Below, one piece after another: positions 7,645 to 15,654 of a DNA stretch of 43,809 bases. The position numbers were made by a program, and so were the translations under genes. Within the stretch, counting starts at the first letter, position 1. Every line of letters starts with the position of its first letter. Source of the stretch: Candidatus Iainarchaeum sp. GTDB lineage: Archaea > Iainarchaeota > Iainarchaeia > JAGGVJ01. Location: assembly GCA_021158055.1 (NCBI GenBank), contig JAGGVJ010000038.1:1-43809 (forward strand), in the 5' to 3' direction. Under the pieces are notes generated by a model that saw nothing but the letters and a program-made list of their open reading frames with translations, was not told the origin of the DNA and ran no database searches.

Positions 7645-8433
7645 TCACATGTTTCCGAATACTATTTTTCCCACAAAAAGAACTGTCAAAAACGTTGCTG
7701 CTGCGAGTTCTTTTGTTCTCCAGGTCTTTTCTTTTTTGATGATTTTTGCAGCGGTTAAAAATATCCACAGCGCAAAGAGATATGCCGCCATGAGCGATGT
7801 TGAAAAGAATATCGGGTGACTCCAGGCCCCAATCATTTCCCCCGCAAGCTCATCAAACAAGGTCATGGCTCCTGTTGCAACTGCAAGGTGTCTTTCTTTT
7901 CCGCGTTGGAAAAGGGAAAATGCCGCCAGATATGAGGGGATCGCAATGAATATTGAAGGGGAGTTCAGCAGGTTGAGTACAAATAGATCAAAAGTAATAA
8001 GCACTGCGGTTCCGATGATGAATGTTTTTGAGAAAAGTTTTTCTTTCAGGTGGTGGTGTTCTTCAAAGTGCGTCCACAAGTTGTATGACGCCCAGAATAT
8101 CACCCCGTATCCGGGCATTATCCATGTTGGCGCTCCAAATGCCATTCCTGTAGTGTAAGTGAACCACCCGAGGTTTGCCCCGAGTATCTCGTGGAATATT
8201 CCGATAAGTGATGCACCGACAAGCATTGTTTTTTCTTCAGTTGTTGTTGAGTTTTTCCAAAATACAAACCAAAGCATCGAAAGATAAAAAACCGGCAATA
8301 GCTCGTCTTTTGTAAAGGAGTAGTAAACAAGTATTGCAACTATGTTTATAATGCAAAACACGGTGAATTGTTTTGTGTTGTTTAAAACGTTTTCTTCAAT
8401 TGTTTTCAGTTTGCCTGCCATATTCTGAAGCAT
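7645..8433 (-). CDS. Polytopic membrane protein of unknown function
   Basis: From ATG 8433 (MLQNMAGKLKTIEENV, AAGGG upstream) the protein is about 262 aa with roughly seven membrane segments. A polar motif in the middle, GIFHEILGANLGWFTYTTGMAFGAPTWIMPGYGVIFW, contains His, Glu and Trp residues that could be functional; its style recalls membrane enzymes acting on isoprenoids (the carotenoid-hydratase/DUF422 type), but the match is weak and I do not assert it. The tracked frame continues upstream to 8673 without good composition. A duplicated TATA repeat lies upstream. Confidence 0.6.
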   Translation of the reverse strand: MLQNMAGKLKTIEENVLNNTKQFTVFCIINIVAILVYYSFTKDELLPVFYLSMLWFVFWKNSTTTEEKTMLVGASLIGIFHEILGANLGWFTYTTGMAFGAPTWIMPGYGVIFWASYNLWTHFEEHHHLKEKLFSKTFIIGTAVLITFDLFVLNLLNSPSIFIAIPSYLAAFSLFQRGKERHLAVATGAMTLFDELAGEMIGAWSHPIFFSTSLMAAYLFALWIFLTAAKIIKKEKTWRTKELAAATFLTVLFVGKIVFGNM

Positions 8434-8570
8434 GTTTTTCCCTTGCGTTTTGTGTATTCTTTTTTTGTTTTGAAATTCTTGCCCTGCAACCTGTTGAAGT
8501 TGCCTGTTTAATTTTTCCTGTTTTGCTGAGAATAAGCTGTTGTTGCCTGTTATTATTTTCAGTTGGCAGT

Positions 8571-8606
8571 AATTTATAATTGTGTTGGAATTTATAATTG
8601 TGTTGG
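8571..8606 (-). repeat. Two perfect tandem copies of an 18-bp TATA-bearing unit
   Basis: AATTTATAATTGTGTTGG is repeated twice head to tail. On the minus strand each copy gives CCAACACAATTATAAATT, so the promoter of the membrane-protein gene holds two TATA boxes 18 bp apart. Confidence 0.7.
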
Positions 8607-8781
8607 ATTTGAGATTTGCATGTGTTTTGATGCGGACGCTAAAAGCTTGATTCCGGATATTGCGTGCAGGCAAAAAGAACCATTTTATATCCGAACAATC
8701 TTATCAATCTGATATACTTACCGTTTGATTTGCTGTTGGTTGTGCAGGTAATGTTTATTTTTTGTTGTGTGGTGGTCTGAG

Positions 8782-9336
8782 ATGAAGCCTGGGAGAAAAG
8801 GTCTTGATGACGTTGAAAGAAGAAAACTTGCTTCGTATGCTTCTTCTGGTGTAAAGTCGCAGGAGGCTTTGTTTTGGCCAAGTGTTGACAGGCTGGGCAA
8901 GCTTGGCATAACAAGTGACGCAAGGCTTGAAATGCGCGACATTGTCGGCTTGATTTTCCCTTCTGAAGTGTCTCCGAAATACAATGAGATTGCCGTTTCT
9001 TTCATGGATCTGGTCCTGAAGACCCCTTATAACCTGACCCACGATGACATGGGGCGGTGGCTAAGGGAAAACGGGTTTTCAGAGTCGACTTTTTACAATG
9101 TCGTAAGGTTGCGTTTGAGGCGCGCCGGTTTAATCAAAATTTCAAGGCTTGGCCAGACAGTGAAGACTTCCAAGACAAAATACAGTAAAAGCGTGGTAAG
9201 CTTGAGCGAGAGTTTCGGGCGCATTGCTGAGAGAGTCGGAAGCGAGTATACAAGCATCGTGGCAAAGGCCCGCAAGGACTACACAGGAAGAAACCCCAAG
9301 TTGTTTTCTGATGAAAACAAAGTGGAAGATAATTAA
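8782..9336 (+). CDS. Winged-helix DNA-binding-like protein
   Basis: I prefer ATG 8782 (MKPGRKGLDDVERRKLASY), which has GGTGGT upstream; the track begins at a TTG 15 bp earlier. The protein is about 184 aa and soluble. Residues about 85-125 (THDDMGRWLRENGFSESTFYNVVRLRLRRAGLI) form a helix-turn-helix followed by a short wing, in the style of archaeal regulators. The C-terminal third is Ser/Lys-rich. It diverges from the membrane-protein gene at 7645-8433. Target unknown. Confidence 0.6.
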   Translation: MKPGRKGLDDVERRKLASYASSGVKSQEALFWPSVDRLGKLGITSDARLEMRDIVGLIFPSEVSPKYNEIAVSFMDLVLKTPYNLTHDDMGRWLRENGFSESTFYNVVRLRLRRAGLIKISRLGQTVKTSKTKYSKSVVSLSESFGRIAERVGSEYTSIVAKARKDYTGRNPKLFSDENKVEDN

Positions 9337-9395
9337 AAAAGAGTTATAATTTATAATCTAAGGTTATACAAAGCGCAAAGGGAGAAATTGATGCA

Positions 9396-9740
9396 ATGGT
9401 GTTTGACAGCAAGGGTCTGAACCACATAAGAAAAAGGCGAAACGGTTACATAGATTACGAAAAGTACCCGCATCCTAACAAGTGGATGAAAATCATTGAC
9501 AAAATTGTGATTTTTAGTGGTTTTGCGGGTTTTTTGATTACCCTGCCGCAAATAACACGCATCTGGATTGACAATGTAACCGCGGGTGTGTCGCTTGTTT
9601 CCTGGATGGGTTATTTTGTGATTGCGGTTACCTGGATAATTTACGGGCTGGTGCACAAGGAAAAGTCAATTATAATCACAAATGTGTTGTGGGTTTTGGC
9701 CCACACCATGATAATTGTGGGACTTTTGATTTACGGGTAA
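9396..9740 (+). CDS. SemiSWEET-type sugar transporter
   Basis: The 114-aa protein has a basic cytosolic N-terminus of about 35 residues and then three membrane helices with the PQ-loop signature FLITLPQITRIW, followed by NVTAGVSLVSWMGYFVIAVTWIIYGLVHKEKSIIITNVLW. This is the layout of bacterial/archaeal SemiSWEETs, which work as dimers to move sugars by facilitated diffusion. The 3' end overlaps the 3' end of purFD by 65 bp in the opposite orientation. GGGAG upstream may be its ribosome-binding site. Confidence 0.8.
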   Translation: MVFDSKGLNHIRKRRNGYIDYEKYPHPNKWMKIIDKIVIFSGFAGFLITLPQITRIWIDNVTAGVSLVSWMGYFVIAVTWIIYGLVHKEKSIIITNVLWVLAHTMIIVGLLIYG

Positions 9741-12636
9741 GGTTGCAGGCGCCTATTTCTTTCATGTGCTCTATTCTTTTCTGCAGCAGCTTTGGTGTGC
9801 CGATGTCGCTTCTGTAACGCACGTTTCCCTTGACTTTCATGCATGCTTTTTCTGCTTTTTCCTGCGCCTCGTCTATGGTGTCTGCAACTGCGACGATTCC
9901 AAGCGCTCTTGAAGAGCTCATGAACAGTTTTCCCTGTTGTTGGTTTACTGACGCAAAGTAAATATTGACTCCTTCCTGCGCCTCGTCCTCTATGCTTCTT
10001 ATGTCAACTTCGTCACCGCTTGACGGGTTGTCCGGATATCCTTTCGGAACAAGGTATTTGCATACTGTTGCCTTGTCGGAGAATTTTACGTCAATGTCTT
10101 TCAGTTTTGTTGCGGTTATTGCGCGGCAGATTTCAACAAGGTCTGTTTCAAGCAGTGTTAGCGCGTTTATTGCTTCGGGGTCGCCGAGCCGCGCGTTGTA
10201 TTCAATGAGCTTGACTCCGTTTTTTGTTGCTATGAACCCGCCGTACATTATTCCTTTGTATTTTTGCTTTGTTTCAGCCAGTATTGCCTTGTTGACTTCA
10301 ATGGTGATGTCGTGTGCCTGCCTGATGTGGCTTTTGGTTATGAACGGAAGGCCTTTGCATGCTCCGTTGTATGACCCCATACCTCCGGTATTCGGTCCTG
10401 TGTCGTCTTCAAATGCTCTTTTGTGATCCTGTATTGGCGGCATGTCAATCACTGTTTCACCGTCAACAAAGGACTGCAGGCTGAATTCTTCCCCTGCAAG
10501 CTTTTCTTCAATTACTGCCTTGTTTCCCTGCGCAAATATTTCTTTGCAGTAATCAATCCCGTCCTGAACGGTCTGCAGGTGTTCTCCCTGCACTTTTACT
10601 CCTTTGCCTCCTGTAAGGCCGTCTGGCTTGACAACAAATCCTGTGTCCTGAAGTGATTCCAGGAATTCTTCAAGTCCTTGCGTTGAGGAGAATATTTCAA
10701 ATTTGGGGTTTCCGAAGATGTTGTGTTTTTTCAAAAGCAGTCTTGTAAACGATTTGCTTGTTTCAAGTTTTCCGAGTTCTTTTTTCGGCCCTACTGACGG
10801 GATCCCCATTTTTTCAAGCTCGTCTGCAACACCTGCTGAAATGGGCAGCTCTGGTCCGATGAACGCAAATTCGGGTTTTGTTTGTTTTGCAAATTCAACT
10901 ATCGCGGAAACGTCATCCAATGCGCCGATTTTTATCTGCTCGGACAATCCTGCAATTCCCGGGTTCATTGCGTTCATGAATGCGTAGATTTTGGGTTTTG
11001 ACACGCTTTTTTTCAGGGTTTCTGCTATGATGTGTTCTCTCGCGCTGTTTCCGATGACAAGGATTTTGGGGTGTTTTCCCGCATTTTGCGCTTGTGTCGC
11101 GTGGTCTGCAGCGGTTTCACCTTCAGTTGCGGTGGTTTTACCTTCAAGGCCTTCGGTTATTGCTGTGTGGGGGCTGTTGTTTGAGTTGATTTCTTCTGTT
11201 CTTTTTTTTGCTATCTCTTCAAGGGTTGTTTGTTTCATTTTTATCGGGTAGTTGCCGTCCAAACACGCGGTGCACAGGTTTTCACAGCCGATTGCTTTTT
11301 TCAGCCCCTCGATTGTCTGGTAGGTTACGGTGTCTGCACCGATTTCCTGTGCTATTTCGGCTTCGGTTTTGTTGTTTGCTATGAGCTCGTCTTTTGTGGG
11401 CATGTCTATCCCGTAAATGCACGGGTACATGATCTTGGGGCATGTTGAGATCATGTGAACGCTTTTCGCGTCGGATTTTTTGAGTTTTGCAATGAGTTTT
11501 GCGCTTGTTGTGCCGCGCACTATGCTGTCATCAATTATGGCTATTTTTTTCCCTGTCACTTCGTGTTTTAAGGTGTTTATCTTGAGGTTTGCCGCGTCTT
11601 CTCTTTCGCTTTGGGTGGGCATTATGAATGTTCTTCCGATATACCTGTTTTTTATTAATCCTTCCCTGTAAGGCACTTTTATCTTTTCCGAGAATGCAAG
11701 GGCTGCGGTCCGCGAGGTGTCCGGGGCGGCTATGACCACGTCAACTTCTATGTTTTTTTTGTCTTGTTTTTTTGCCCATTCATGCACAATTTCTTCACCG
11801 AGTCTTTGCCTTGTTTTGTAAACGCTTTTTCCGTTGAGGTCTGAGTCAGGGCGGGCAAAGTATACATATTCAAACATGCAGTGAGAGTAAGTGTCTTCAA
11901 CAAGTTTTTTTCTGCAGATCCCTGTCTCGCGGTCTATAATGACAATTTCTCCTGGCTGCACGTCATCAACAAGCTCAAAATCCAATGCATCGCAGGCAAC
12001 TGTTTCTGAGGCGATCAGATAACTTTTCCCTGTTGGCTCTTTTTTTTCTCCTATTACAAGGGGTTTGATTCCTTTGGGGTCGCGGAATGCAATGAGTCCT
12101 ATTCCTTTGATTATCCCCACTATTGAGTAACTTCCAATCGCTTTTTCCATGAATTTCCGGGTTGCGGCAATAACATCTTGTTTTGTGGGCTTTTCCCTGT
12201 TGTTGACATGCATCTCATGCTTTAAAAGGAGTGAAAAGACCTGCATCAGGCCTTCAAGGTCGCACTGTGAACTGAGTGAAATGTTTTTGTCCCACAGCCA
12301 TTTTTTAAGTTCTTCGTAGTTTATGGTGTTTCCGTTGCTTGCCATTGCAATTTCTATTGGAAGAGATGTAAAAAACGGTTGCGCGTTTTTGCGTGTGCAT
12401 GCCCCGGCTGTTGTGTATCTTACATGCCCTATGCCGATGTTGCCCTGAAGTTTCGAAAGATTGTGGTCTTTGAAAGTTTGGGTCACAAGACCTTTCTTTT
12501 TTCTTATTCTGATTTTCCCGTCAAAAAGAGTCGCGATCCCAACTGAATCCTGGCCGCGGTGCTGCAGAGAAAGCAGTGACTGATAAATTTTTTTAGATGT
12601 GTTTTCATTAGAAAGTATTCCAACTATCCCACACAT
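9676..12636 (-). CDS. purF-purD: PurF-PurD fusion: amidophosphoribosyltransferase + GAR synthetase
   Basis: One 986-aa frame joins the first two enzymes of purine synthesis. Residues 1-475 are PurF: N-terminal nucleophile Cys2 (MCGIVGILS), LSLQHRGQDSVG, the PRPP loop IAIIDDSIVRGTTS (about 365-378) and GIDMPTKDELIA. Likely iron-sulphur ligands are Cys253, Cys406, Cys455 and Cys458, as in Bacillus-type PurF. A linker of about 45 residues rich in Thr, Glu and Ala (478-520) leads to PurD: KILVIGNSAREHIIAETL, the ATP-grasp loop VVKPDGLTGGKGVKV, IQDHKRAFEDDTGPNTGGMGSY and YNARLGDPEA. The fusion would pass unstable phosphoribosylamine directly to the ligase. No other purine genes are nearby. Confidence 0.93.
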   Translation of the reverse strand: MCGIVGILSNENTSKKIYQSLLSLQHRGQDSVGIATLFDGKIRIRKKKGLVTQTFKDHNLSKLQGNIGIGHVRYTTAGACTRKNAQPFFTSLPIEIAMASNGNTINYEELKKWLWDKNISLSSQCDLEGLMQVFSLLLKHEMHVNNREKPTKQDVIAATRKFMEKAIGSYSIVGIIKGIGLIAFRDPKGIKPLVIGEKKEPTGKSYLIASETVACDALDFELVDDVQPGEIVIIDRETGICRKKLVEDTYSHCMFEYVYFARPDSDLNGKSVYKTRQRLGEEIVHEWAKKQDKKNIEVDVVIAAPDTSRTAALAFSEKIKVPYREGLIKNRYIGRTFIMPTQSEREDAANLKINTLKHEVTGKKIAIIDDSIVRGTTSAKLIAKLKKSDAKSVHMISTCPKIMYPCIYGIDMPTKDELIANNKTEAEIAQEIGADTVTYQTIEGLKKAIGCENLCTACLDGNYPIKMKQTTLEEIAKKRTEEINSNNSPHTAITEGLEGKTTATEGETAADHATQAQNAGKHPKILVIGNSAREHIIAETLKKSVSKPKIYAFMNAMNPGIAGLSEQIKIGALDDVSAIVEFAKQTKPEFAFIGPELPISAGVADELEKMGIPSVGPKKELGKLETSKSFTRLLLKKHNIFGNPKFEIFSSTQGLEEFLESLQDTGFVVKPDGLTGGKGVKVQGEHLQTVQDGIDYCKEIFAQGNKAVIEEKLAGEEFSLQSFVDGETVIDMPPIQDHKRAFEDDTGPNTGGMGSYNGACKGLPFITKSHIRQAHDITIEVNKAILAETKQKYKGIMYGGFIATKNGVKLIEYNARLGDPEAINALTLLETDLVEICRAITATKLKDIDVKFSDKATVCKYLVPKGYPDNPSSGDEVDIRSIEDEAQEGVNIYFASVNQQQGKLFMSSSRALGIVAVADTIDEAQEKAEKACMKVKGNVRYRSDIGTPKLLQKRIEHMKEIGACNLTRKSKVPQLSWCGPKPTTHL

Positions 12637-13144
12637 ACAAAACCCCCAAAAGCAATCTTACACGTTGTTGCCGCTGTTTTTTGGAACAGTAGCGTTTATT
12701 TTCAATTCAAATACTTCTTGTCTGTTCTTGATTATATTACTGGATTCCAGATTTATATTGGTTTGTTTATTGTGTCCAAACACTCAGACCCCCCGAACTT
12801 CCTGTATTCTCTGCTTGTTTTTTCACTGAATTTTGCAGCTTTTTCAATTCAAAGAACAACGTTTATTTAAAGGTTTTTCCTGTAAAAAACAAAAACCGCA
12901 AACCCAAAGTATGTGCAAAAAAGATGCAATATATGTATATATAAATATGTATAATAATATATATGTATAATAATATATATGTATAATAATATATATGTAT
13001 AATAATATATATGTATAATAATATAATAAATAAAGTATATATTTTATCATTTTGTATTGATGGCTGTGAAGGATTTTTGTGTTTGCGTGCTGGAATGGAT
13101 ATGGCTGCAAGTAGCTTGTTGATTGAAAAAAGCTTAAAAAGTAG
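12637..13144. other. 508-bp intergenic region upstream of purF-purD
   Basis: No gene is supported; the tracked minus ORF 12844-13110 is translation of a repeat. The part near purF contains CTGGATTCCAG (an 11-bp dyad near 12750) and an imperfect hairpin CGCTACTGTTC...AACAGCGG within the probable leader. The left part of the next gene's 3' side holds the 16-bp tandem array described separately. Purine-responsive control is possible but not shown. Confidence 0.4.
12945..13024. repeat. Five perfect copies of a 16-bp AT-only-rich repeat
   Basis: ATATGTATAATAATAT is repeated five times without change, with a partial variant before it (ATATATGTATATATAAAT). Each unit contains a TATA-like core on both strands and a single G. 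It lies between the PRC-barrel gene and purF-purD. It could be slippage-derived spacer, a DNA-unwinding or bending element, or an array of protein sites. Confidence 0.9.
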
Positions 13145-13456
13145 TTATTTGCCTATCCTGTGTCTTTTCGGTGGCAGATAAGGGTTTTTTTCTTTGGGCT
13201 TTTCGGCGGGTTCGTTGTTTCCTTTTTCCTGGACTATTATGATGTCTCCTGAGGAGATGACGTTATTGTATAAGATGCTTTTTTCCTTAAGCAGTTTTTC
13301 TGCGTGGGATTTGTTTGTTATCCTTAGCGGTTCAAGGGTTATTCTCTCGATTGTCCCTTCTTCCATGTTCATTATGATATCATGGACTTTGCCGAGGTAT
13401 TTTGCTTGGTCATTGTATATGTCAATGCCCCACAGTTGGGATAGCTTTATGCTCAT
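13145..13456 (-). CDS. PRC-barrel domain protein
   Basis: The 103-aa protein begins MSIKLSQLWGIDIYNDQAKYLGKVHDIIMNMEEGTIERITLEPL, the typical PRC-barrel pattern (a Gly-Lys-Val turn followed by a hydrophobic strand pair), as in small archaeal PRC-barrel proteins and CdvA N-termini. The tail (EPAEKPKEKNPYLPPKRHRIGK) is basic and disordered. PRC-barrels commonly bind partners in RNA processing or cell division; the partner here is unknown. TATA-like sequence (TTTATAGC) lies upstream near 13515. Confidence 0.75.
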   Translation of the reverse strand: MSIKLSQLWGIDIYNDQAKYLGKVHDIIMNMEEGTIERITLEPLRITNKSHAEKLLKEKSILYNNVISSGDIIIVQEKGNNEPAEKPKEKNPYLPPKRHRIGK

Positions 13457-13940
13457 TGTATCTTTTCCTTTTTGTTGTTTGTTGTATAATTGAATAATGT
13501 ATAAATCTTGTAATTTATGCTATAAATATCCTTTGTTTTTTGGGGCTCTGTAGAAATTCTTTTAAAACCCAAAATTGTGGGAGAAATGCTGGTTGGGAAG
13601 CTATCGTTTTTGGTTTTTTGAAACATGTTTTCTGTAGATAAAAAAACGCAAACCAGTGTCACTTTAATTTTCATTTATAAAGGATTTTTACAGAGCAGTT
13701 TTTTGGTGTTTATTAACAGTTGTGGGTTGTTTTATAAATTGTTATTGTTTTTATTTATTGGACTTGTTATATGTCTTACTGGTTTGTTTTTGTGCTTTTG
13801 TTGCAATCAGTTGTGATTAATCTGAAATATCTGAAATGGATTAGGGCCCGTGATCTAATAATAGGGGAAGTGAGGGGTGTTGGAGTGGGTGTTTTTAAAA
13901 GAGAATATTTTTTGAGGAATTTTTGAGGAGTGGGTGTTAG
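13457..13940. other. 484-bp gap between divergent genes
   Basis: No supported gene. It holds several TATA-like stretches facing both ways (TATAAATATCC near 13520, TTTATAAAGG near 13675, TTTTATAAATTG near 13730) and a short dyad ATTAG...CTAAT around GGGCCCGTGAT near 13840. The tracked 63-aa frame 13625-13816 is hydrophobic but has no ribosome-binding site or family, so I leave it out. A small non-coding RNA is possible. Confidence 0.35.
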
Positions 13941-14645
13941 ATGAAGGAAGTGTCTGTTTCATTGCCTGAGAAAAAAGTGATAATTGTGGGTACGGCGCAC
14001 GTTCTTCCCGAAAGCGTTGAGCTTGTGAAGAAAGTGATAAGGGAGGAAAAGCCGGATGTTGTTGCAGTGGAGCTTGACGAAGTAAGATATGCTTCGATGA
14101 TGTCTGAGAAAAAACCTAAGATTGACAAAAAGCAGCTTTTGAACCCGAAAAATTTTGTTTTTATTTCAGTGCAGTATTTGTTGTCTCTTGTTCAGAAAAA
14201 GCTTGGGGATTCTTTTGGGGTGGAGCCGGGAAGCGAGCTCAAGCAGGCAATAGAGGAAGCGAGGGGGGTTGGAGCAAGGGTGGAGCTGGTTGACCGCGAC
14301 ATCAGGATCACAATGTCAAGGATGATCCAAAAAATGAGCTTTCGTGAAAAGATGCGGTTTGTGTCACAGCTTTTTCTTGGGTTTTTCGGTGTAGGGGGGA
14401 AGGTTGATTTGACAAATCTTTCAGATGAAAAGATTGAGGATGAGCTAATGCCGATATTTAAGAATGATTTTCCAAGCGTTTACACTGTTTTGGTTGAGGA
14501 AAGGGATGAGTACATGGCGCAGGTGATTTTTTCCCTGCTTCCTTCCTGTGAAAAAATGGTTGTGGTTGTGGGGGCAGGGCACAAGAAAGGCCTTGCAAAA
14601 AAACTTTCAGGCCTTGCAGGGTCAGGCAATGCAATTGCAATGTAA
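13941..14645 (+). CDS. TraB/PrgY-family protein
   Basis: The 234-aa protein shows the TraB family signatures: VIIVGTAHVLPESVELV near the N-terminus, PDVVAVELDEVRYASM, ELVDRDIRITMSRM in the middle and VVVVGAGHKKGL near the C-terminus. Full-length TraB/PrgY proteins add C-terminal membrane helices; this one stops after the globular domain. The conserved Gly-His and Glu residues resemble those of the wider TIKI/EreA-like hydrolase fold, but the substrate is unknown in archaea. It is probably monocistronic. Confidence 0.85.
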   Translation: MKEVSVSLPEKKVIIVGTAHVLPESVELVKKVIREEKPDVVAVELDEVRYASMMSEKKPKIDKKQLLNPKNFVFISVQYLLSLVQKKLGDSFGVEPGSELKQAIEEARGVGARVELVDRDIRITMSRMIQKMSFREKMRFVSQLFLGFFGVGGKVDLTNLSDEKIEDELMPIFKNDFPSVYTVLVEERDEYMAQVIFSLLPSCEKMVVVVGAGHKKGLAKKLSGLAGSGNAIAM

Positions 14646-14794
14646 TACTTGCAATGCATTCTTGTGCGTTTGCGAACATTTTTTATTTGGGCTTTGATTT
14701 ATAAGTATATAGTAAGTTGTGTATGTAATAATTTGTATTGGCTGTTAACAGTGCCTTTGCAGCAGTTTGATAATGTTTATTGGGGGATATATTG

Positions 14795-15064
14795 ATGGGG
14801 GTTGAAGTGGTGGAGGTCCTGTTTAAAAAAAAACCGGCGATGTCGCTTATTTTTTTAAAGGATAAAAAGCAGGAGTGGTACGCTTCAAAACTTGCAAAGA
14901 GAGTTGACTGCACTTATCCCCACATGGTGAATGTGCTGAAAAGGTTTGAAAAGAGCGGTTTTGTTAATTTTAACCAGGACGGCCGAAAGAAGTTGATTGT
15001 CCTGACCGAGAAAGGCCATGAAATAGCTGGATTGCTGCAGCGTATCTCTGGAAAAATGAATTGA
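14795..15064 (+). CDS. MarR-like winged-helix regulator
   Basis: I choose ATG 14795 (MGVEVVEVLFKKKPAMSLIFL) rather than the tracked TTG; GGGGG lies upstream. The 89-aa protein has a helix-turn-helix (EWYASKLAKRVDCTYPHMVNVLKRFEKSGFV) and a wing (NFNQDGRKKLIVLTEKG), the pattern of MarR/ArsR-size archaeal regulators. It has no ligand domain. A promoter-like TTATAAGTATATAG lies near 14700. Target genes are unknown. Confidence 0.75.
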   Translation: MGVEVVEVLFKKKPAMSLIFLKDKKQEWYASKLAKRVDCTYPHMVNVLKRFEKSGFVNFNQDGRKKLIVLTEKGHEIAGLLQRISGKMN

Positions 15065-15116
15065 TTTCTGAAAAAACCGTTATCATGCATTTGGAAATAC
15101 TTTTTTTCTGCAAAGA

Positions 15117-15163
15117 AACTTATTTAAACTCCCCGTGACAATATTTCTTTGGGGAAATAAGTT
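15117..15163. promoter_or_regulatory. Inverted repeat over the TATA box of the zinc-ribbon operon
   Basis: AACTTATTT (15117-15125) and CCCC (15131-15134) pair with GGGG (15151-15154) and AAATAAGTT (15155-15163). The left arm contains the likely TATA/BRE (CTTATTTAAAC), and the right arm would lie at or just after the transcription start, about 20 bp before the gene. This suits a repressor dyad or a leader hairpin. Confidence 0.55.
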
Positions 15164-15185
15164 ATCAAATTCAGGGGGGAATCAA

Positions 15186-15362
15186 ATGTTGTTTTGTCCG
15201 CAGTGCGCAAGCAAGGCTATTAAAAAATCTTCGTATCCTTATCACAGGAATAGCAAAAGTGAAAGTCATTTTTATTGCAGCAAGTGCGGTTATTTTGGTT
15301 CTGTTGCTATTGAGAGCCACAAAACCGCGTTTCAGGCCAGGTGTGCGGGTGGGGGAATTTGA
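15186..15362 (+). CDS. Small zinc-ribbon protein
   Basis: I choose ATG 15186 because AGGGGGGA lies directly upstream. The 58-aa product starts MLFCPQCASKAIKKS and has a second knuckle FYCSKCGYFGS, giving CxxC...CxxC for one zinc ion. It ends in an Ala/Gly-rich tail. The stop codon overlaps the start of the next gene (TTGA), so the two should be translated together. RNA- or protein-binding is likely; no specific role is known. Confidence 0.75.
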   Translation: MLFCPQCASKAIKKSSYPYHRNSKSESHFYCSKCGYFGSVAIESHKTAFQARCAGGGI

Positions 15363-15589
15363 AGACTTACCTGATTGTCTGGTTCAGCAGCGAGGGCGTA
15401 ATCCCGTCAGAGGTTAATTCCCGTTTGCTTTCTATGGGGTTTGAGGCTGTCCGCGGGAATTATGATTTTGTCTATAATTGGGGGCGCCGTGCGGATTTGA
15501 ATCAGGTTTTGGCTATCGGAGACAAGGTCAACGCAACGTTGAAGGGCACCAAGGTGCTTTATAAGATTGAGACAATTCCCAGCGATTAG
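15359..15589 (+). CDS. Conserved hypothetical small alpha/beta protein
   Basis: The TTG at 15359 is preferred since GGTGGGGGA precedes it and it overlaps the upstream stop; the tracked GTG at 15341 lies inside the zinc-ribbon gene. The 76-aa protein (MKTYLIVWFSSEGVIPSEVNSRLLSMGFEAVRGNYDFVYNWG) has a strand-helix-strand pattern like a ferredoxin-like fold. I recall similar archaeal proteins without known function. It is probably co-expressed with the zinc-ribbon protein. Confidence 0.65.
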   Translation: MKTYLIVWFSSEGVIPSEVNSRLLSMGFEAVRGNYDFVYNWGRRADLNQVLAIGDKVNATLKGTKVLYKIETIPSD

Positions 15590-15654
15590 TTTTTGGATTG
15601 TGTTGATTGATTTTTTTAGTCAGGGCTTTTTTTGATATTTATTTGTCGCAGGTG

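Noticed and set aside
12945-13024. CRISPR array
   Set aside because: The 16-bp copies are directly contiguous with no spacers and there are no cas genes in the window.
12844-13110. 88-aa minus-strand ORF rich in Tyr and Ile
   Set aside because: Most of it is translation of the 16-bp tandem repeat; no start signal or family.
13625-13816. 63-aa hydrophobic plus-strand ORF
   Set aside because: Lies in T-rich intergenic DNA where any frame looks hydrophobic; no ribosome-binding site or recognisable motif.
13800-13860. C/D box-like motifs (GTGATTA, CTGA) near 13810-13835
   Set aside because: Spacing between boxes is far too short for a C/D sRNA guide region.
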